A DNA stretch of 64,000 nucleotides, from the NCBI RefSeq assembly GCF_900095725.1, contig NZ_FMMP01000006.1, positions 1,178,001-1,242,000 of the forward strand, written 5' to 3'. Position 1 is the stretch's first letter; each line of letters begins with the position of its first letter. Made by a program: the position numbers and the translations under genes. Below, piece by piece: positions 56,313 through 64,000 of the stretch. Below the pieces are notes generated by a model. It did no database searches and was not told where the DNA came from. It saw only the letters and a program-made list of their open reading frames with translations. Origin of the DNA: Cellulosilyticum sp. I15G10I2. Its GTDB lineage: Bacteria; Bacillota; Clostridia; Lachnospirales; Cellulosilyticaceae.

Positions 56313-57984
56313 TATAGTTATTGGCTAATTCTTTTATTTCTTTAGCACTTTGCATCGTATTTTGTGTAACAATCCCGCCCATAAGTCTGCATAGTTCTTC
56401 TTGTATCTTAAGGTCATTTAATGATTTGAGGTTTGTTAATGTCTTTTCTTTTATAACTTCTTTTTCAATTAAATAATGAATATCTCCCATAGCAGCTATC
56501 TGTGGCAGGTGGGTAATGCAGATAACCTGTCTGCCTTTTGATATGACCGCTAACTTTTCCGCTACCTTTTGTGCAGCTATCCCACTTATCCCTGTGTCAA
56601 TTTCATCAAAAATCACGGTATCAATCACATCTCCAAGGACAAGTACTGCTTTAATAGCCAACATTACCCTAGATATTTCTCCGCCAGAAGCGATTTTAGA
56701 AAGTGGATGCACGTCATCTCCTAAATTTGTACGAATAAGAAACTCAACATCATTTTTTCCTGAACGATTAAATGTCTCTAGGTCATTAATTGCCACTTCA
56801 AACTTAGCATAAGGCATTTGTAGATCATGTAGATGCGCATCTATTGCTTTTTCTATCTTTTGTGCTATAATTTTGCGCTTTTTTGATATTTCATCTGCAA
56901 GTTCATGGAGTTCTTCTTCAAGCATAGCTACTTCTACAAGCAGTTTCTCCTCATTATACTCACCATCCACAAGCTCTTTTAATTCTGCTTCACATGTATA
57001 CTTATACTCCAAAATTTCAGCTATAGAATTACCATATTTTTGCTTCAATCTATAAATTGTATCTAATCTATTTTGTACCTCTATCAATGTTTCCGGTGCA
57101 TAATCAATATTATCTGTATAAGTTCTAATTTGATAGGTTGCATCCTGCAGGTTGGCTTCAATAGAAAGCAATTGTTCATAAAGTGCATTAATTTCACCAC
57201 TGATTCCGCTGATATCCCCTATAGCATGAATGGCTTTTCCCAAAAACAAGGAGGCACTGAGTTCATTTTCTCCATCAAGAAATTCATACGCTTTTTGGGC
57301 ATTTCGCATAATCTTTTCTGCATGTGAAAGTATCTCGTACTGTTCTTTAAGCTGTTCTTCTTCATGAAGTTTTAAATGCGCAGATGCAATCTCATTAATT
57401 TGAAAAGTTAGCATATCCTTAAGCTGAAGCCTTTTTCTATCGTTGTCACCAAGTTTATCCAAGTTGGATTTGGCACTTTGCCACTTCTCATAAACCTTTT
57501 TATAATGATTTTTTTTAGCACTAAAAGCCTCTTCACCAAAACTATCCAGCATTTTAATATGCTTAGAAACGTCTAAAAGTGACTGAGGCTCATGTTGTCC
57601 ATGTACATCGATTAAAAGTGCTGATAATTCCTTGACCATTTGCCTTGTTGCTGTCTGCTCATTAATCTTATAAAGTGTTCTTCCTGATTGGTAGAGTACT
57701 CTTTCAATCTTTATCGTGTCATTCTCACATGTAATATGATGTGCCTTAAGATATTTTAATCCCAGCCCTGACTTATCACAAAAAATGAGTTCTACCAATG
57801 CATAGTCCTGCCCTTTTCGTATAATTTGCTTTGAAGTTCTATTGCCTATAGCAAATTGTATCGAATCTATCAGCATAGACTTTCCCGCTCCTGTTTCACC
57901 GCTAAAAATATTTAGATGAGGATGAAGCGTTAGTTCTACTTGTTCAATAAGCGCAATATTGCTTGCTTTAAGATGGGTTAGCAT
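56293..57984 (-). CDS. recN: DNA repair protein RecN
   Basis: A 563-residue SMC-like ATPase for double-strand break repair. Walker A is GETGAGKSML near residue 30, a long coiled-coil region occupies about 160-370, the signature loop is LSKIASGGEISRVMLA, and Walker B is VIFDEIDTGISG. Length is normal. It follows argR by 18 bases. Confidence 0.96.
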   Translation of the reverse strand: MLTHLKASNIALIEQVELTLHPHLNIFSGETGAGKSMLIDSIQFAIGNRTSKQIIRKGQDYALVELIFCDKSGLGLKYLKAHHITCENDTIKIERVLYQSGRTLYKINEQTATRQMVKELSALLIDVHGQHEPQSLLDVSKHIKMLDSFGEEAFSAKKNHYKKVYEKWQSAKSNLDKLGDNDRKRLQLKDMLTFQINEIASAHLKLHEEEQLKEQYEILSHAEKIMRNAQKAYEFLDGENELSASLFLGKAIHAIGDISGISGEINALYEQLLSIEANLQDATYQIRTYTDNIDYAPETLIEVQNRLDTIYRLKQKYGNSIAEILEYKYTCEAELKELVDGEYNEEKLLVEVAMLEEELHELADEISKKRKIIAQKIEKAIDAHLHDLQMPYAKFEVAINDLETFNRSGKNDVEFLIRTNLGDDVHPLSKIASGGEISRVMLAIKAVLVLGDVIDTVIFDEIDTGISGIAAQKVAEKLAVISKGRQVICITHLPQIAAMGDIHYLIEKEVIKEKTLTNLKSLNDLKIQEELCRLMGGIVTQNTMQSAKEIKELANNYKKSICR

Positions 57985-58002
57985 AAATACTCACTCCTAA
58001 AT

Positions 58003-58461
58003 TTAAGAACTTAATATATCTTTAAATTTGTTCATTACTGTTTTTATATGTTCCGGGTGCCTCACAAGGCAAAAGATCGTATCATCTCCAGCAAGTGTCC
58101 CGACGATCTCTTCAAGATGAAAAGCATCAATAGCAGAAGCAACTGCATTGCCCATACCTATTAAAGTACGAATGACGATCATATTGCCCGCAAAGTCCAT
58201 ACCTACAAAAGCATCCTTAAACACACGAATAACTTTTTCAGAAACTTGTTGCTCATAATTTGATAATACTACATACTTCTGTCCGCCGTTTTTACTGGCC
58301 ACTTTTGTAAGTTTAAGTTCTCTTATATCTCTTGATACAGTAGCTTGTGTTACACTAAACCCTTGTTCTTCAAGAGCTGTCGCTAAATCTTCCTGTGTTT
58401 CGATTTCTTGATTTTGAATTAAACCTAATATAGTCGATTGTCTTTGTTCTTTCATTCCCAT
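58003..58461 (-). CDS. argR: Arginine repressor ArgR
   Basis: A 152-residue repressor/activator of arginine metabolism. The N-terminal winged helix has QEDLATALEEQGFSVTQATV followed by SRDIRELKL; the C-terminal oligomerisation and arginine-binding domain has GNAVASAIDA and GTLAGDDTIFCLV. It follows nadK by one base, in the usual nadK-argR-recN order. No arginine genes lie in this window. Confidence 0.97.
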   Translation of the reverse strand: MGMKEQRQSTILGLIQNQEIETQEDLATALEEQGFSVTQATVSRDIRELKLTKVASKNGGQKYVVLSNYEQQVSEKVIRVFKDAFVGMDFAGNMIVIRTLIGMGNAVASAIDAFHLEEIVGTLAGDDTIFCLVRHPEHIKTVMNKFKDILSS

Positions 58462-58462
58462 T

Positions 58463-59323
58463 TTATCTGCGCCTTTCTACTATTTTTTTCCTTAGAATTT
58501 CAAAAAATTTCAGCTCTGACAGTTTAACGAGTCTTGTAACATAAGTTGATTTTTGTATCTGTACAAAATGATTAGGCGTTAAATACATCTTCATTTTACC
58601 ATCAATATTGAGTTCTATATTCATGCTATCATTTTGACCAATCTTAATTTGCACAGTGTCTTCTTCTGACATAATAATAGACTTTGAGTAAATAGTATGC
58701 GGACAGATAGGTGTAACGATATAGGCCTTTGCATGAGGCACTACAATAGGCCCTCCCGCTGATAAGTTATAGGCAGTTGACCCTGTAGGTGTAGATACGA
58801 TGACGCCATCAGCCGGATAGACATCACAAAATGTCCCGTTCACTAAGATTTCAAACTCAGCTATACGCGCAGAACTGCCCCTAGTAATACTTACGTCATT
58901 TAGTGCATGAAAAACATATTCATGTCCATTAGGTGCGATAATTTTAGCCTCAAGCATCATTCTTTCTTCAATTTCATAGTCCTTATCAAGTAATTTTTTT
59001 AGTGAAGAAGCAATATCAGAGGGCTCAATATCTGCCAAAAAACCTAACCGGCCTAGATTGACACCTACAATGGGCACATTAAAACTATAAGCTTTTTCAG
59101 CTACACTTAAGATTGTACCGTCTCCGCCTATAGCTATAACAATATCGCACAGCTTATAAATCTCTTCTTCATTTAAAGCGTTAGGAATATCTTGAACTTG
59201 TTCAGCAATATGCCTAGCCCCATATACCTCGAATCCTTCTTGCACCAGCCACTTGGCAACGATCTTAGTAATCTCTAAGTGATTATCTTTTAATAAGTTC
59301 GGCATAATACCTATATGCTTCAT
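58463..59323 (-). CDS. nadK: NAD kinase
   Basis: A 286-residue ATP-NAD kinase producing NADP. GGDGTIL is the nucleotide motif near residue 60; NLGRLGFLAD, and PTGSTAYNLSAGGPIV follow in order. The start at 59323 is set by GGAGGTATTTC; the upstream extension to 59350 overlaps the tlyA end and lacks a site. Confidence 0.96.
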   Translation of the reverse strand: MKHIGIMPNLLKDNHLEITKIVAKWLVQEGFEVYGARHIAEQVQDIPNALNEEEIYKLCDIVIAIGGDGTILSVAEKAYSFNVPIVGVNLGRLGFLADIEPSDIASSLKKLLDKDYEIEERMMLEAKIIAPNGHEYVFHALNDVSITRGSSARIAEFEILVNGTFCDVYPADGVIVSTPTGSTAYNLSAGGPIVVPHAKAYIVTPICPHTIYSKSIIMSEEDTVQIKIGQNDSMNIELNIDGKMKMYLTPNHFVQIQKSTYVTRLVKLSELKFFEILRKKIVERRR

Positions 59324-59336
59324 GAAATACCTCCGT

Positions 59337-60140
59337 TTATAAGTTATCATGAGATGCTTTTACGATTTTCTCAATGGTGAGTGCTTGATCTTCCAGCACA
59401 TCTTCACTATTTTTTTGTAAGTAAATCAGATATTCTCTGTTGCCCTCTGGTCCTTTAATGGGGGAGAAATCAAGGCCTAATACACCCATTCCAATACTAT
59501 TTGCATAGTGCCATACATCACTTATAACTTGGCTGTGCACTTTTGGATTTTTAACAACTCCATGTTTTTCAACTTGTTCTCTGCCTGCTTCAAATTGAGG
59601 TTTAATAAGCGCCATAATCTGCCCATTTACAGTAATAATCTGTGAAATTGGAAGCAATACTTTAGTTAAAGAAATAAAAGAAACATCTATCGAACTAAAA
59701 TGCACTGCATCCTTAATATCTTCCGGCGTCACATATCTTATATTTGTTTTTTCCATGCAGACTACACGTTCGTCTTGTCTAAGTTTCCAAGCCAACTGCC
59801 CGTAGCCTACATCAACAGCATAAACTTTGTCCGCTCCATTTTGAAGCATACAGTCTGTAAATCCGCCAGTAGACGCCCCTACATCCATACAAGTTTTTTG
59901 TTGGAGATCAATATTAAATGCCGCAATAGCTTTTTCAAGTTTATACCCGCCACGACTAACATATTTCATCTTTTCCCGCACTTCAATTGCTGCACTGCGT
60001 TTAACTTGCAATCCAGGTTTGTCTTCTTTTTGTCCATTGACATAGACAACACCTGCCATAATATAAGCTTTTGCCTTTTCTCTGGATTCAGCTAGGTTTC
60101 TTTCTGTAATGAGTATATCTAGTCTTTCTTTGCTTTCCAT
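59337..60140 (-). CDS. tlyA: TlyA family rRNA 2'-O-methyltransferase
   Basis: A 267-residue protein with an N-terminal S4 RNA-binding domain (ERLDILITERNLAESREKAK) and a FtsJ-like methyltransferase domain with DVGASTGGFTDCML. Homologues methylate 16S and/or 23S rRNA and influence capreomycin sensitivity. It starts one base after the dxs stop. Confidence 0.95.
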   Translation of the reverse strand: MESKERLDILITERNLAESREKAKAYIMAGVVYVNGQKEDKPGLQVKRSAAIEVREKMKYVSRGGYKLEKAIAAFNIDLQQKTCMDVGASTGGFTDCMLQNGADKVYAVDVGYGQLAWKLRQDERVVCMEKTNIRYVTPEDIKDAVHFSSIDVSFISLTKVLLPISQIITVNGQIMALIKPQFEAGREQVEKHGVVKNPKVHSQVISDVWHYANSIGMGVLGLDFSPIKGPEGNREYLIYLQKNSEDVLEDQALTIEKIVKASHDNL

Positions 60141-62015
60141 TTATTTGCTCTCCTTCTGGAGTATTGTCATAATTTGACGAGCGATTGCATCCTCTGCAAG
60201 CCCTTCTCTAATGAATAAATTCTTAATATCACCTTGATTAATAATTCCATTTTGGAAACCCAAACATCTTCCGTGTGGATTATAGTCATGATTTACAAGA
60301 TAAGAAAATACTTTTTCTCCAAAACCTCCACTTATTATACCATCTTCTATTGTAAAGATATAGCGATGTCTTTTTGCAAGAGCTTGCAAACCCGTCTCAT
60401 CCAATGGATAGACGCAAGGCACTTCAACAATAGCAGCCTCAATGTTTTGTTTAATGAGATATTCATGGGTTAAAAGAGCTTGTTCTACCATACGTCCTAC
60501 CGCTAAAATCACTAAATCATTGCCTTTTTTTAGAGTCTTAAATCCAATCTCTTGATAATCATTTATAAATTCACTATTTATATGGGTTGTTCCTTTGGGA
60601 TATCTAATAGCTACTGGCCCTTTTAAGGTAAGGGCATATCTGAGAGCAGCTTCTATTTCTTCGGGCATTTTAGGAGACAAAACCTTCATATGAGGCATGC
60701 TGCTTAAATACGCTATATCATAAACACCTTGATGTGTGGCGCCATCTTCTCCCACAAGTCCAGCCCTGTCAACTGCGAAAATAACGGGTAAATTCTGCAG
60801 GCATACATCATGCAATATTTGATCATAAGCTCTTTGTAAAAAAGAAGAATAAATAGCTACAACAGGCCTGTATCCTTCAGTTGCTAATCCTGCAGCAAAA
60901 GTTACCGCATGCTGTTCAGCAATGCCTACATCAAAAAATCTTCTTGGGTAGGCCCTCGCAAAATCTAAAAGCCCTGTTCCATCCGGCATAGCAGCTGATA
61001 TAGCAACTAAATTATCTTGTTCTTGGGCCAAAGTGCACATGGCACTTCCAAAAGACGCAGAAAAATTAAGTGGGTTACTTTTACTTTTAAGCTCCCCTGT
61101 TGTAATATCAAAGGGTCCAATACCATGAAATAAACTAGGATTTTGTTCTGCCAGTTTATAGCCCTTCCCTTTCTTCGTTTTAACATGAATAAGCACTGGT
61201 CCCTTCATAATCTTCGCATTCTCTAAAAGTGCAATAAGCTCTTCATAGCAATGCCCGTCTACTGGTCCTAAGTAGGTAATGCCTAACTGCTCAAATAACG
61301 TATTTTGTATCAATAGACTTTTAAGACTGCCTTTTGTGCGCTTAATAACTTTTACAACATTCATCCCTACAACAGGTACCTTTTCAAGTACTTCTTCTAC
61401 ATCTTCTTTGACTTTTAAGTAATCTTTACTAGAACGAAGCTTATTTAAGTACTTACAAAGCCCTCCAACATTTTTAGAGATAGACATTTCATTATCATTT
61501 AGAATAACAATGAGATTATTATGTCCTCTTCCTGCATGATTAAGTGCTTCAAATGCCATGCCGCCAGTCAGGGCGCCATCACCGATAACGGCGATAACCT
61601 TATGATCTTCTCCTTTTAAATCTCGTGCTGCTGCCATGCCTAAGGCTGCTGAGATCGAAGTGGAACTATGTCCTGTTTCAAAAACATCATAGGAACTTTC
61701 CTTCTTTTTTGGAAAACCACTTAACCCATCTAACTTTCTTAAATGCTTAAAGTACTTTCTTCTCCCAGTTAATAGTTTATGCACATAGGCTTGATGACCT
61801 ACATCCCATATAATCTTATCTTGTGGCAAATCAAAAACATAGTGCAGTGCAACTGTTAATTCAACTACTCCTAAATTTGAAGCTAAATGCCCTCCAGTTT
61901 GAGACAAAGATCCAACTAAAAAATTTCTGATATCTTTTGCTAGTTGTATAAGCTCATGCGTTTTTAGCTTTTTAACATCTTCTGGAGAGTAAATAGACTT
62001 TAAAAGATCTAACAT
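60141..62015 (-). CDS. dxs: 1-deoxy-D-xylulose-5-phosphate synthase
   Basis: A 624-residue thiamine-diphosphate enzyme joining pyruvate and glyceraldehyde-3-phosphate in the first step of the MEP isoprenoid pathway. HLASNLGVVELTVALHYVF and the GDGALTGGMAFEALN diphosphate site are near residues 42-165; VGIAEQHAVTFAAGLA is the second half-site, and the transketolase C domain ends the protein. It lies with ispA in one region, linking two isoprenoid steps. Confidence 0.97.
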   Translation of the reverse strand: MLDLLKSIYSPEDVKKLKTHELIQLAKDIRNFLVGSLSQTGGHLASNLGVVELTVALHYVFDLPQDKIIWDVGHQAYVHKLLTGRRKYFKHLRKLDGLSGFPKKKESSYDVFETGHSSTSISAALGMAAARDLKGEDHKVIAVIGDGALTGGMAFEALNHAGRGHNNLIVILNDNEMSISKNVGGLCKYLNKLRSSKDYLKVKEDVEEVLEKVPVVGMNVVKVIKRTKGSLKSLLIQNTLFEQLGITYLGPVDGHCYEELIALLENAKIMKGPVLIHVKTKKGKGYKLAEQNPSLFHGIGPFDITTGELKSKSNPLNFSASFGSAMCTLAQEQDNLVAISAAMPDGTGLLDFARAYPRRFFDVGIAEQHAVTFAAGLATEGYRPVVAIYSSFLQRAYDQILHDVCLQNLPVIFAVDRAGLVGEDGATHQGVYDIAYLSSMPHMKVLSPKMPEEIEAALRYALTLKGPVAIRYPKGTTHINSEFINDYQEIGFKTLKKGNDLVILAVGRMVEQALLTHEYLIKQNIEAAIVEVPCVYPLDETGLQALAKRHRYIFTIEDGIISGGFGEKVFSYLVNHDYNPHGRCLGFQNGIINQGDIKNLFIREGLAEDAIARQIMTILQKESK

Positions 62016-62050
62016 ATAAGTTCCTCTTTCTACTAATATCTATTCTATTT

Positions 62051-62077
62051 AAAAAAAGACAATCTTGAAGGATTGTC
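62051..62077 (-). terminator. Intrinsic terminator after oapA
   Basis: On minus, GACAATC/GATTGTC with the loop CTTCAA, then seven T. It lies between oapA and dxs and would close the OLE-oapA unit. Confidence 0.8.
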
Positions 62078-62080
62078 ATC

Positions 62081-62662
62081 TTAGTTCTTATTTTTGTGCA
62101 ATATGACCTTCGTGTAATAGATAAAAATGCCAACATAATAAACAATATAACGGGAGCGCCGAATAGCGAAGGTTTTACCAAGGGCTTTACCGCCTACCGT
62201 CAAGGCCGCAACAAAGCCACTCATCGCAATAGAAAGCAAGACTGATTTCATACCAAAGCCTTCTTCTATTGCAAGAACAATAGCCGTTGCTGTACTCCCA
62301 GATATAATGCCTGCAATATCTCCTATAACATCATTAAATAAATTGGCTACCATAGGGGCATTTCTTATCAGCATAATAGCATCTTTTGCACCCTTTACTT
62401 TTTGAGCTGCCATTGAGTGAAAAGTTATTTCGTCTGCAGAAACAACTGCATTGCCAATACCATCAAAAAATATCCCTGTTAAAATAATAGTAATTAACAT
62501 AAAAAAAGCTATAATAAGGGGTACATCTCCGAGCAACACCTCAAAGATATAACTAAAACACATTGCAATTGTAAAAGTCGCCAGCACAATAATGCCTAAA
62601 CTCTTTAAAGATTGCTTTTTGACTCTCACTTTTTTAAATTTTACTCTTTTATGTGCAGGCAC
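62081..62662 (-). CDS. oapA: OLE-associated membrane protein OapA
   Basis: A 193-residue protein, GTG start after GGAG. The first 20 residues are very basic (PAHKRVKFKKVRVKKQ; nine Lys/Arg), consistent with RNA contact. Four hydrophobic helices follow: about 21-44 (LGIIVLATFTIAMCFSYIF), 47-70 (VPLIIAFFMLITIILTGIFF), 112-133 and 139-160, with GKALGKTFAIRRSRYIVYY after the last. The FFDGIGNAV segment recalls the DUF21/CorB-type transporters, a possible alternative name. Identification as OapA rests on size, topology and position between an OLE-like RNA and dxs. Confidence 0.8.
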   Translation of the reverse strand: MPAHKRVKFKKVRVKKQSLKSLGIIVLATFTIAMCFSYIFEVLLGDVPLIIAFFMLITIILTGIFFDGIGNAVVSADEITFHSMAAQKVKGAKDAIMLIRNAPMVANLFNDVIGDIAGIISGSTATAIVLAIEEGFGMKSVLLSIAMSGFVAALTVGGKALGKTFAIRRSRYIVYYVGIFIYYTKVILHKNKN

Positions 62663-62697
62663 CTTCTAAGACTCCTTTAATCATCGACTTATCACCC

Positions 62698-63320
62698 ACT
62701 TTTCAAAATTTAAGACAATAGAACCTGTAAATTTTGTGGTATATGGTCTAGCAGGTTTTCCCAGGTACATACTTCCTTGTCACCAAAGCAGTGGTTTCCC
62801 TTTAAATATACCTTAGATGTGTTGCCATCATCTACGCCAGATCGCCTTTAGCCACACTGTAATCCAAGAACTACCTCAAACTGAACGGTCTAGGAGTTTT
62901 CCTCAAGCAATATATTATGTTCCTATCCTCTTTTGCGAATTAGGTTTCTATCAACAATCCTGCCTTCTTTTTGGCCGAAAAGAAGGCAAGTAAATTGATG
63001 TCCCCCCGCCTTCACTCAAGGCAGGCTACACTACCCACAGCCGATACCGCATGGTAGGTTTAATCCTAAGTCATACTTTATTCCCATAGGAATAAGCACA
63101 ATCATAGGTCTCCACGGTAAAAGGGTCAACGCCCATATGCCCTTATGGATCGCCCTTAAACCTTAACCCCCAGTATCAGCCCATAACGGGGCGTTACAAG
63201 CCAACACCAGGAACTTCATCGATATGCCCTAAAACGGATTTTTAGGCCCGTCTTCAAAACATAATATCTTGACTAGAATACCGCATCTTATTTTTTGAAA
63301 AGTACGTCATAAGCCGCTTT
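62698..63320 (-). ncRNA. ole: OLE RNA (ornate, large, extremophilic), about 620 nt
   Basis: A gene-free, relatively G+C-rich stretch on minus between DivPAP2 and oapA. It starts from its own promoter (near 63320) and has many paired elements: a 10-bp hairpin GCCTTCTTTT/AAAAGAAGGC (62962-62987), GCCTT/AAGGC (63008-63022), TTATTCC/GGAATAA (63078-63095), and an 11-bp closing pair between 63303-63293 and 62708-62698. The conserved-looking GGGGGTTAAGGTTTAAGGGC is at 63171-63152. All three forward frames carry stops. Known OLE RNAs average about 610 nt and lie next to oapA near ispA and dxs, as here. The 3' end is approximate. Confidence 0.85.
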
Positions 63321-63326
63321 TAACAC

Positions 63327-63355
63327 ATTATAGCAGTTAACCTCTGATTTTTCAA
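63327..63355 (-). promoter_or_regulatory. Sigma-A promoter of the OLE RNA
   Basis: On minus, TTGAAA (63355-63350) and TATAAT (63332-63327), spacing 17. Both hexamers are near consensus; start near 63320, just downstream of the DivPAP2 stop. Confidence 0.8.
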
Positions 63356-63360
63356 CTAGA

Positions 63361-63810
63361 TTAACCGCCAAAAAAGAATAGCGCCACAAGAATCCCAAGT
63401 ATGCCGCCTGCTATCACTTGCAAAGGGGTATGCCCTAATATTTCCTTCAATCTCTCTTCTGGATTAAGATTAGGGTCTTCTAATACCGCAATAATTTGAT
63501 TAATCATCGCTGCCTGTTTGCCTGCATGCAGCCTCACGTTGGCGGCATCATACATGACAATAAAGCTAAATACTGCAGCTATAGCAAAAAGTACATGATC
63601 GTAACCATAAAGCTGTCCAATACTAATAGTTAAGGCGACTACAAAAGAACTATGTGAACTTGGCATGCCTCCTGAAGCAAAAAACTGCCTAAAATCAAGT
63701 TTATGTTCATATACAAGTGTAATAACTACTTTGAGTGATTGTGCTATAAACCAGCTTACTATAGCTACCCATAATATATTATTATTTGAAATCTGTTTAA
63801 TATAATGCAT
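63361..63810 (-). CDS. Divergent PAP2 family membrane protein (YuiD-like)
   Basis: A 149-residue DivPAP2 protein. GGMPSSHSSFVVAL near residue 48 is the PAP2-like SxxxH-type core, followed by DAANVRLHAGKQAAMINQII. Four or so membrane helices. PAP2 enzymes remove phosphate from lipid diphosphates; between ispA and dxs, prenyl phosphate recycling is conceivable but not shown. Confidence 0.88.
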   Translation of the reverse strand: MHYIKQISNNNILWVAIVSWFIAQSLKVVITLVYEHKLDFRQFFASGGMPSSHSSFVVALTISIGQLYGYDHVLFAIAAVFSFIVMYDAANVRLHAGKQAAMINQIIAVLEDPNLNPEERLKEILGHTPLQVIAGGILGILVALFFFGG

Positions 63811-63822
63811 CTTCTTCCCCCT

Positions 63823-64000
63823 TTAACTTCTACGTTTGATAAGCTCTGCAGCTATTTCTTTTAAGAGTAAGGTATTACCTTTTAAAACGTCTAATGAACT
63901 TAAGGCCTTATCTGTCAATGTGCCTGCTATTTCATAACATTGTTCTACTGTATAGAAACTTAAGTAAGTATTTTTATGATTTTTCTGGTCACTTTTTATA
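63823..64000 (-). CDS. ispA: Polyprenyl (farnesyl) diphosphate synthase, C-terminal fragment
   Basis: The last 58 residues of a gene continuing beyond the window. SDQKNHKNTYLSFYTVEQC and ALSSLDVLKGNTLLLKEIA match the C-terminus of IspA-type prenyl synthases, where a DxxxxKxTY segment precedes helix-rich ends. The KRRS terminus is normal. It would make farnesyl or geranyl diphosphate for undecaprenyl carriers and quinones. The catalytic DDxxD motifs lie outside the window. Confidence 0.8.
   Translation of the reverse strand, partial: IKSDQKNHKNTYLSFYTVEQCYEIAGTLTDKALSSLDVLKGNTLLLKEIAAELIKRRS

Noticed and set aside
61972-62181. Minus-strand frame across the oapA-dxs junction
   Set aside because: Overlaps the 3' end of oapA, a terminator and the start of dxs in another frame.
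62698-63320. RNase P RNA, tmRNA, or a protein gene in the gene-free right-hand stretch
   Set aside because: No tmRNA ends or CCA-type 3' sequence, no RNase P signature blocks, and stops in all frames; context fits OLE better.

Overview
The window comes from a low-G+C, endospore-forming member of the Clostridia (Firmicutes). The evidence is spo0A, spoIVB and the prkA-yhbH-spoVR sporulation set, strong AGGAGG-type ribosome binding sites, frequent GTG/TTG starts, and conserved Bacillus/Clostridium gene order (yicC-remA-gmk-rpoZ-priA-def-fmt ... rsmB-rlmN-prpC-prkC-rsgA-rpe-thiN, and spo0A-spoIVB-recN-argR-nadK-tlyA-dxs). Gene style suggests the Lachnospirales/Cellulosilyticum neighbourhood, but this is a guess. 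I see no rRNA, tRNA, CRISPR array, prophage or insertion sequence. Nearly everything is chromosomal housekeeping.

Layout. 1-11.6 kb: hemB (cut by the window edge), a histidine phosphatase, a DppA-type peptidase, an ECF sigma factor with a co-transcribed partner, pepF and ade on the plus strand, a divergent CorA-like protein, an EamA exporter, a 43-residue asparagine-repeat protein and a WalJ-like hydrolase. 11.7-18.4 kb: a chemoreceptor, then the prkA-yhbH-spoVR operon. 18.5-28.6 kb: a mixed region with a 38-residue acidic microprotein, a GH26-like lipoprotein, recU, a TPR-like protein, a pseudouridine synthase, an SDR, several unrecognised proteins, a large M16 protease and a coiled-coil protein. 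28.6-48.9 kb: the dense core of translation, replication and signalling genes, almost all on the minus strand, with rpmB opposite. 49-52.3 kb: rqcH and citrate synthase on plus. 52.4-53.5 kb: a DUF3788 protein and an unrecognised membrane protein. 53.8-64 kb: spo0A through ispA on the minus strand.

The most important feature lies at the right end. Between a DivPAP2 gene and a four-helix membrane protein gene upstream of dxs there are about 620 bases of structured, non-coding sequence with their own sigma-A promoter. Position, size, strand and the adjacent protein match the OLE RNA and its partner OapA. The RNA-oapA pair has its own promoter and its own intrinsic terminator, so it looks like a separate two-gene unit inside the ispA-dxs cluster.

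The least expected observation is a 92-base dispersed repeat, found twice (plus strand 10331-10422; minus strand 33984-33893). The copies match at 74 of 92 positions without gaps, keep 10-11 bp inverted arms separated by exactly 30 bases, and show one compensatory base-pair change. One copy lies in the apparent leader of asp23-fakA, where its left arm can form either of two mutually exclusive stems; the same arm is complementary to the start of rpmB. Three small genes that ordinary gene calling would miss are also described, at 10510-10641, 18558-18674 and 34461-34601.
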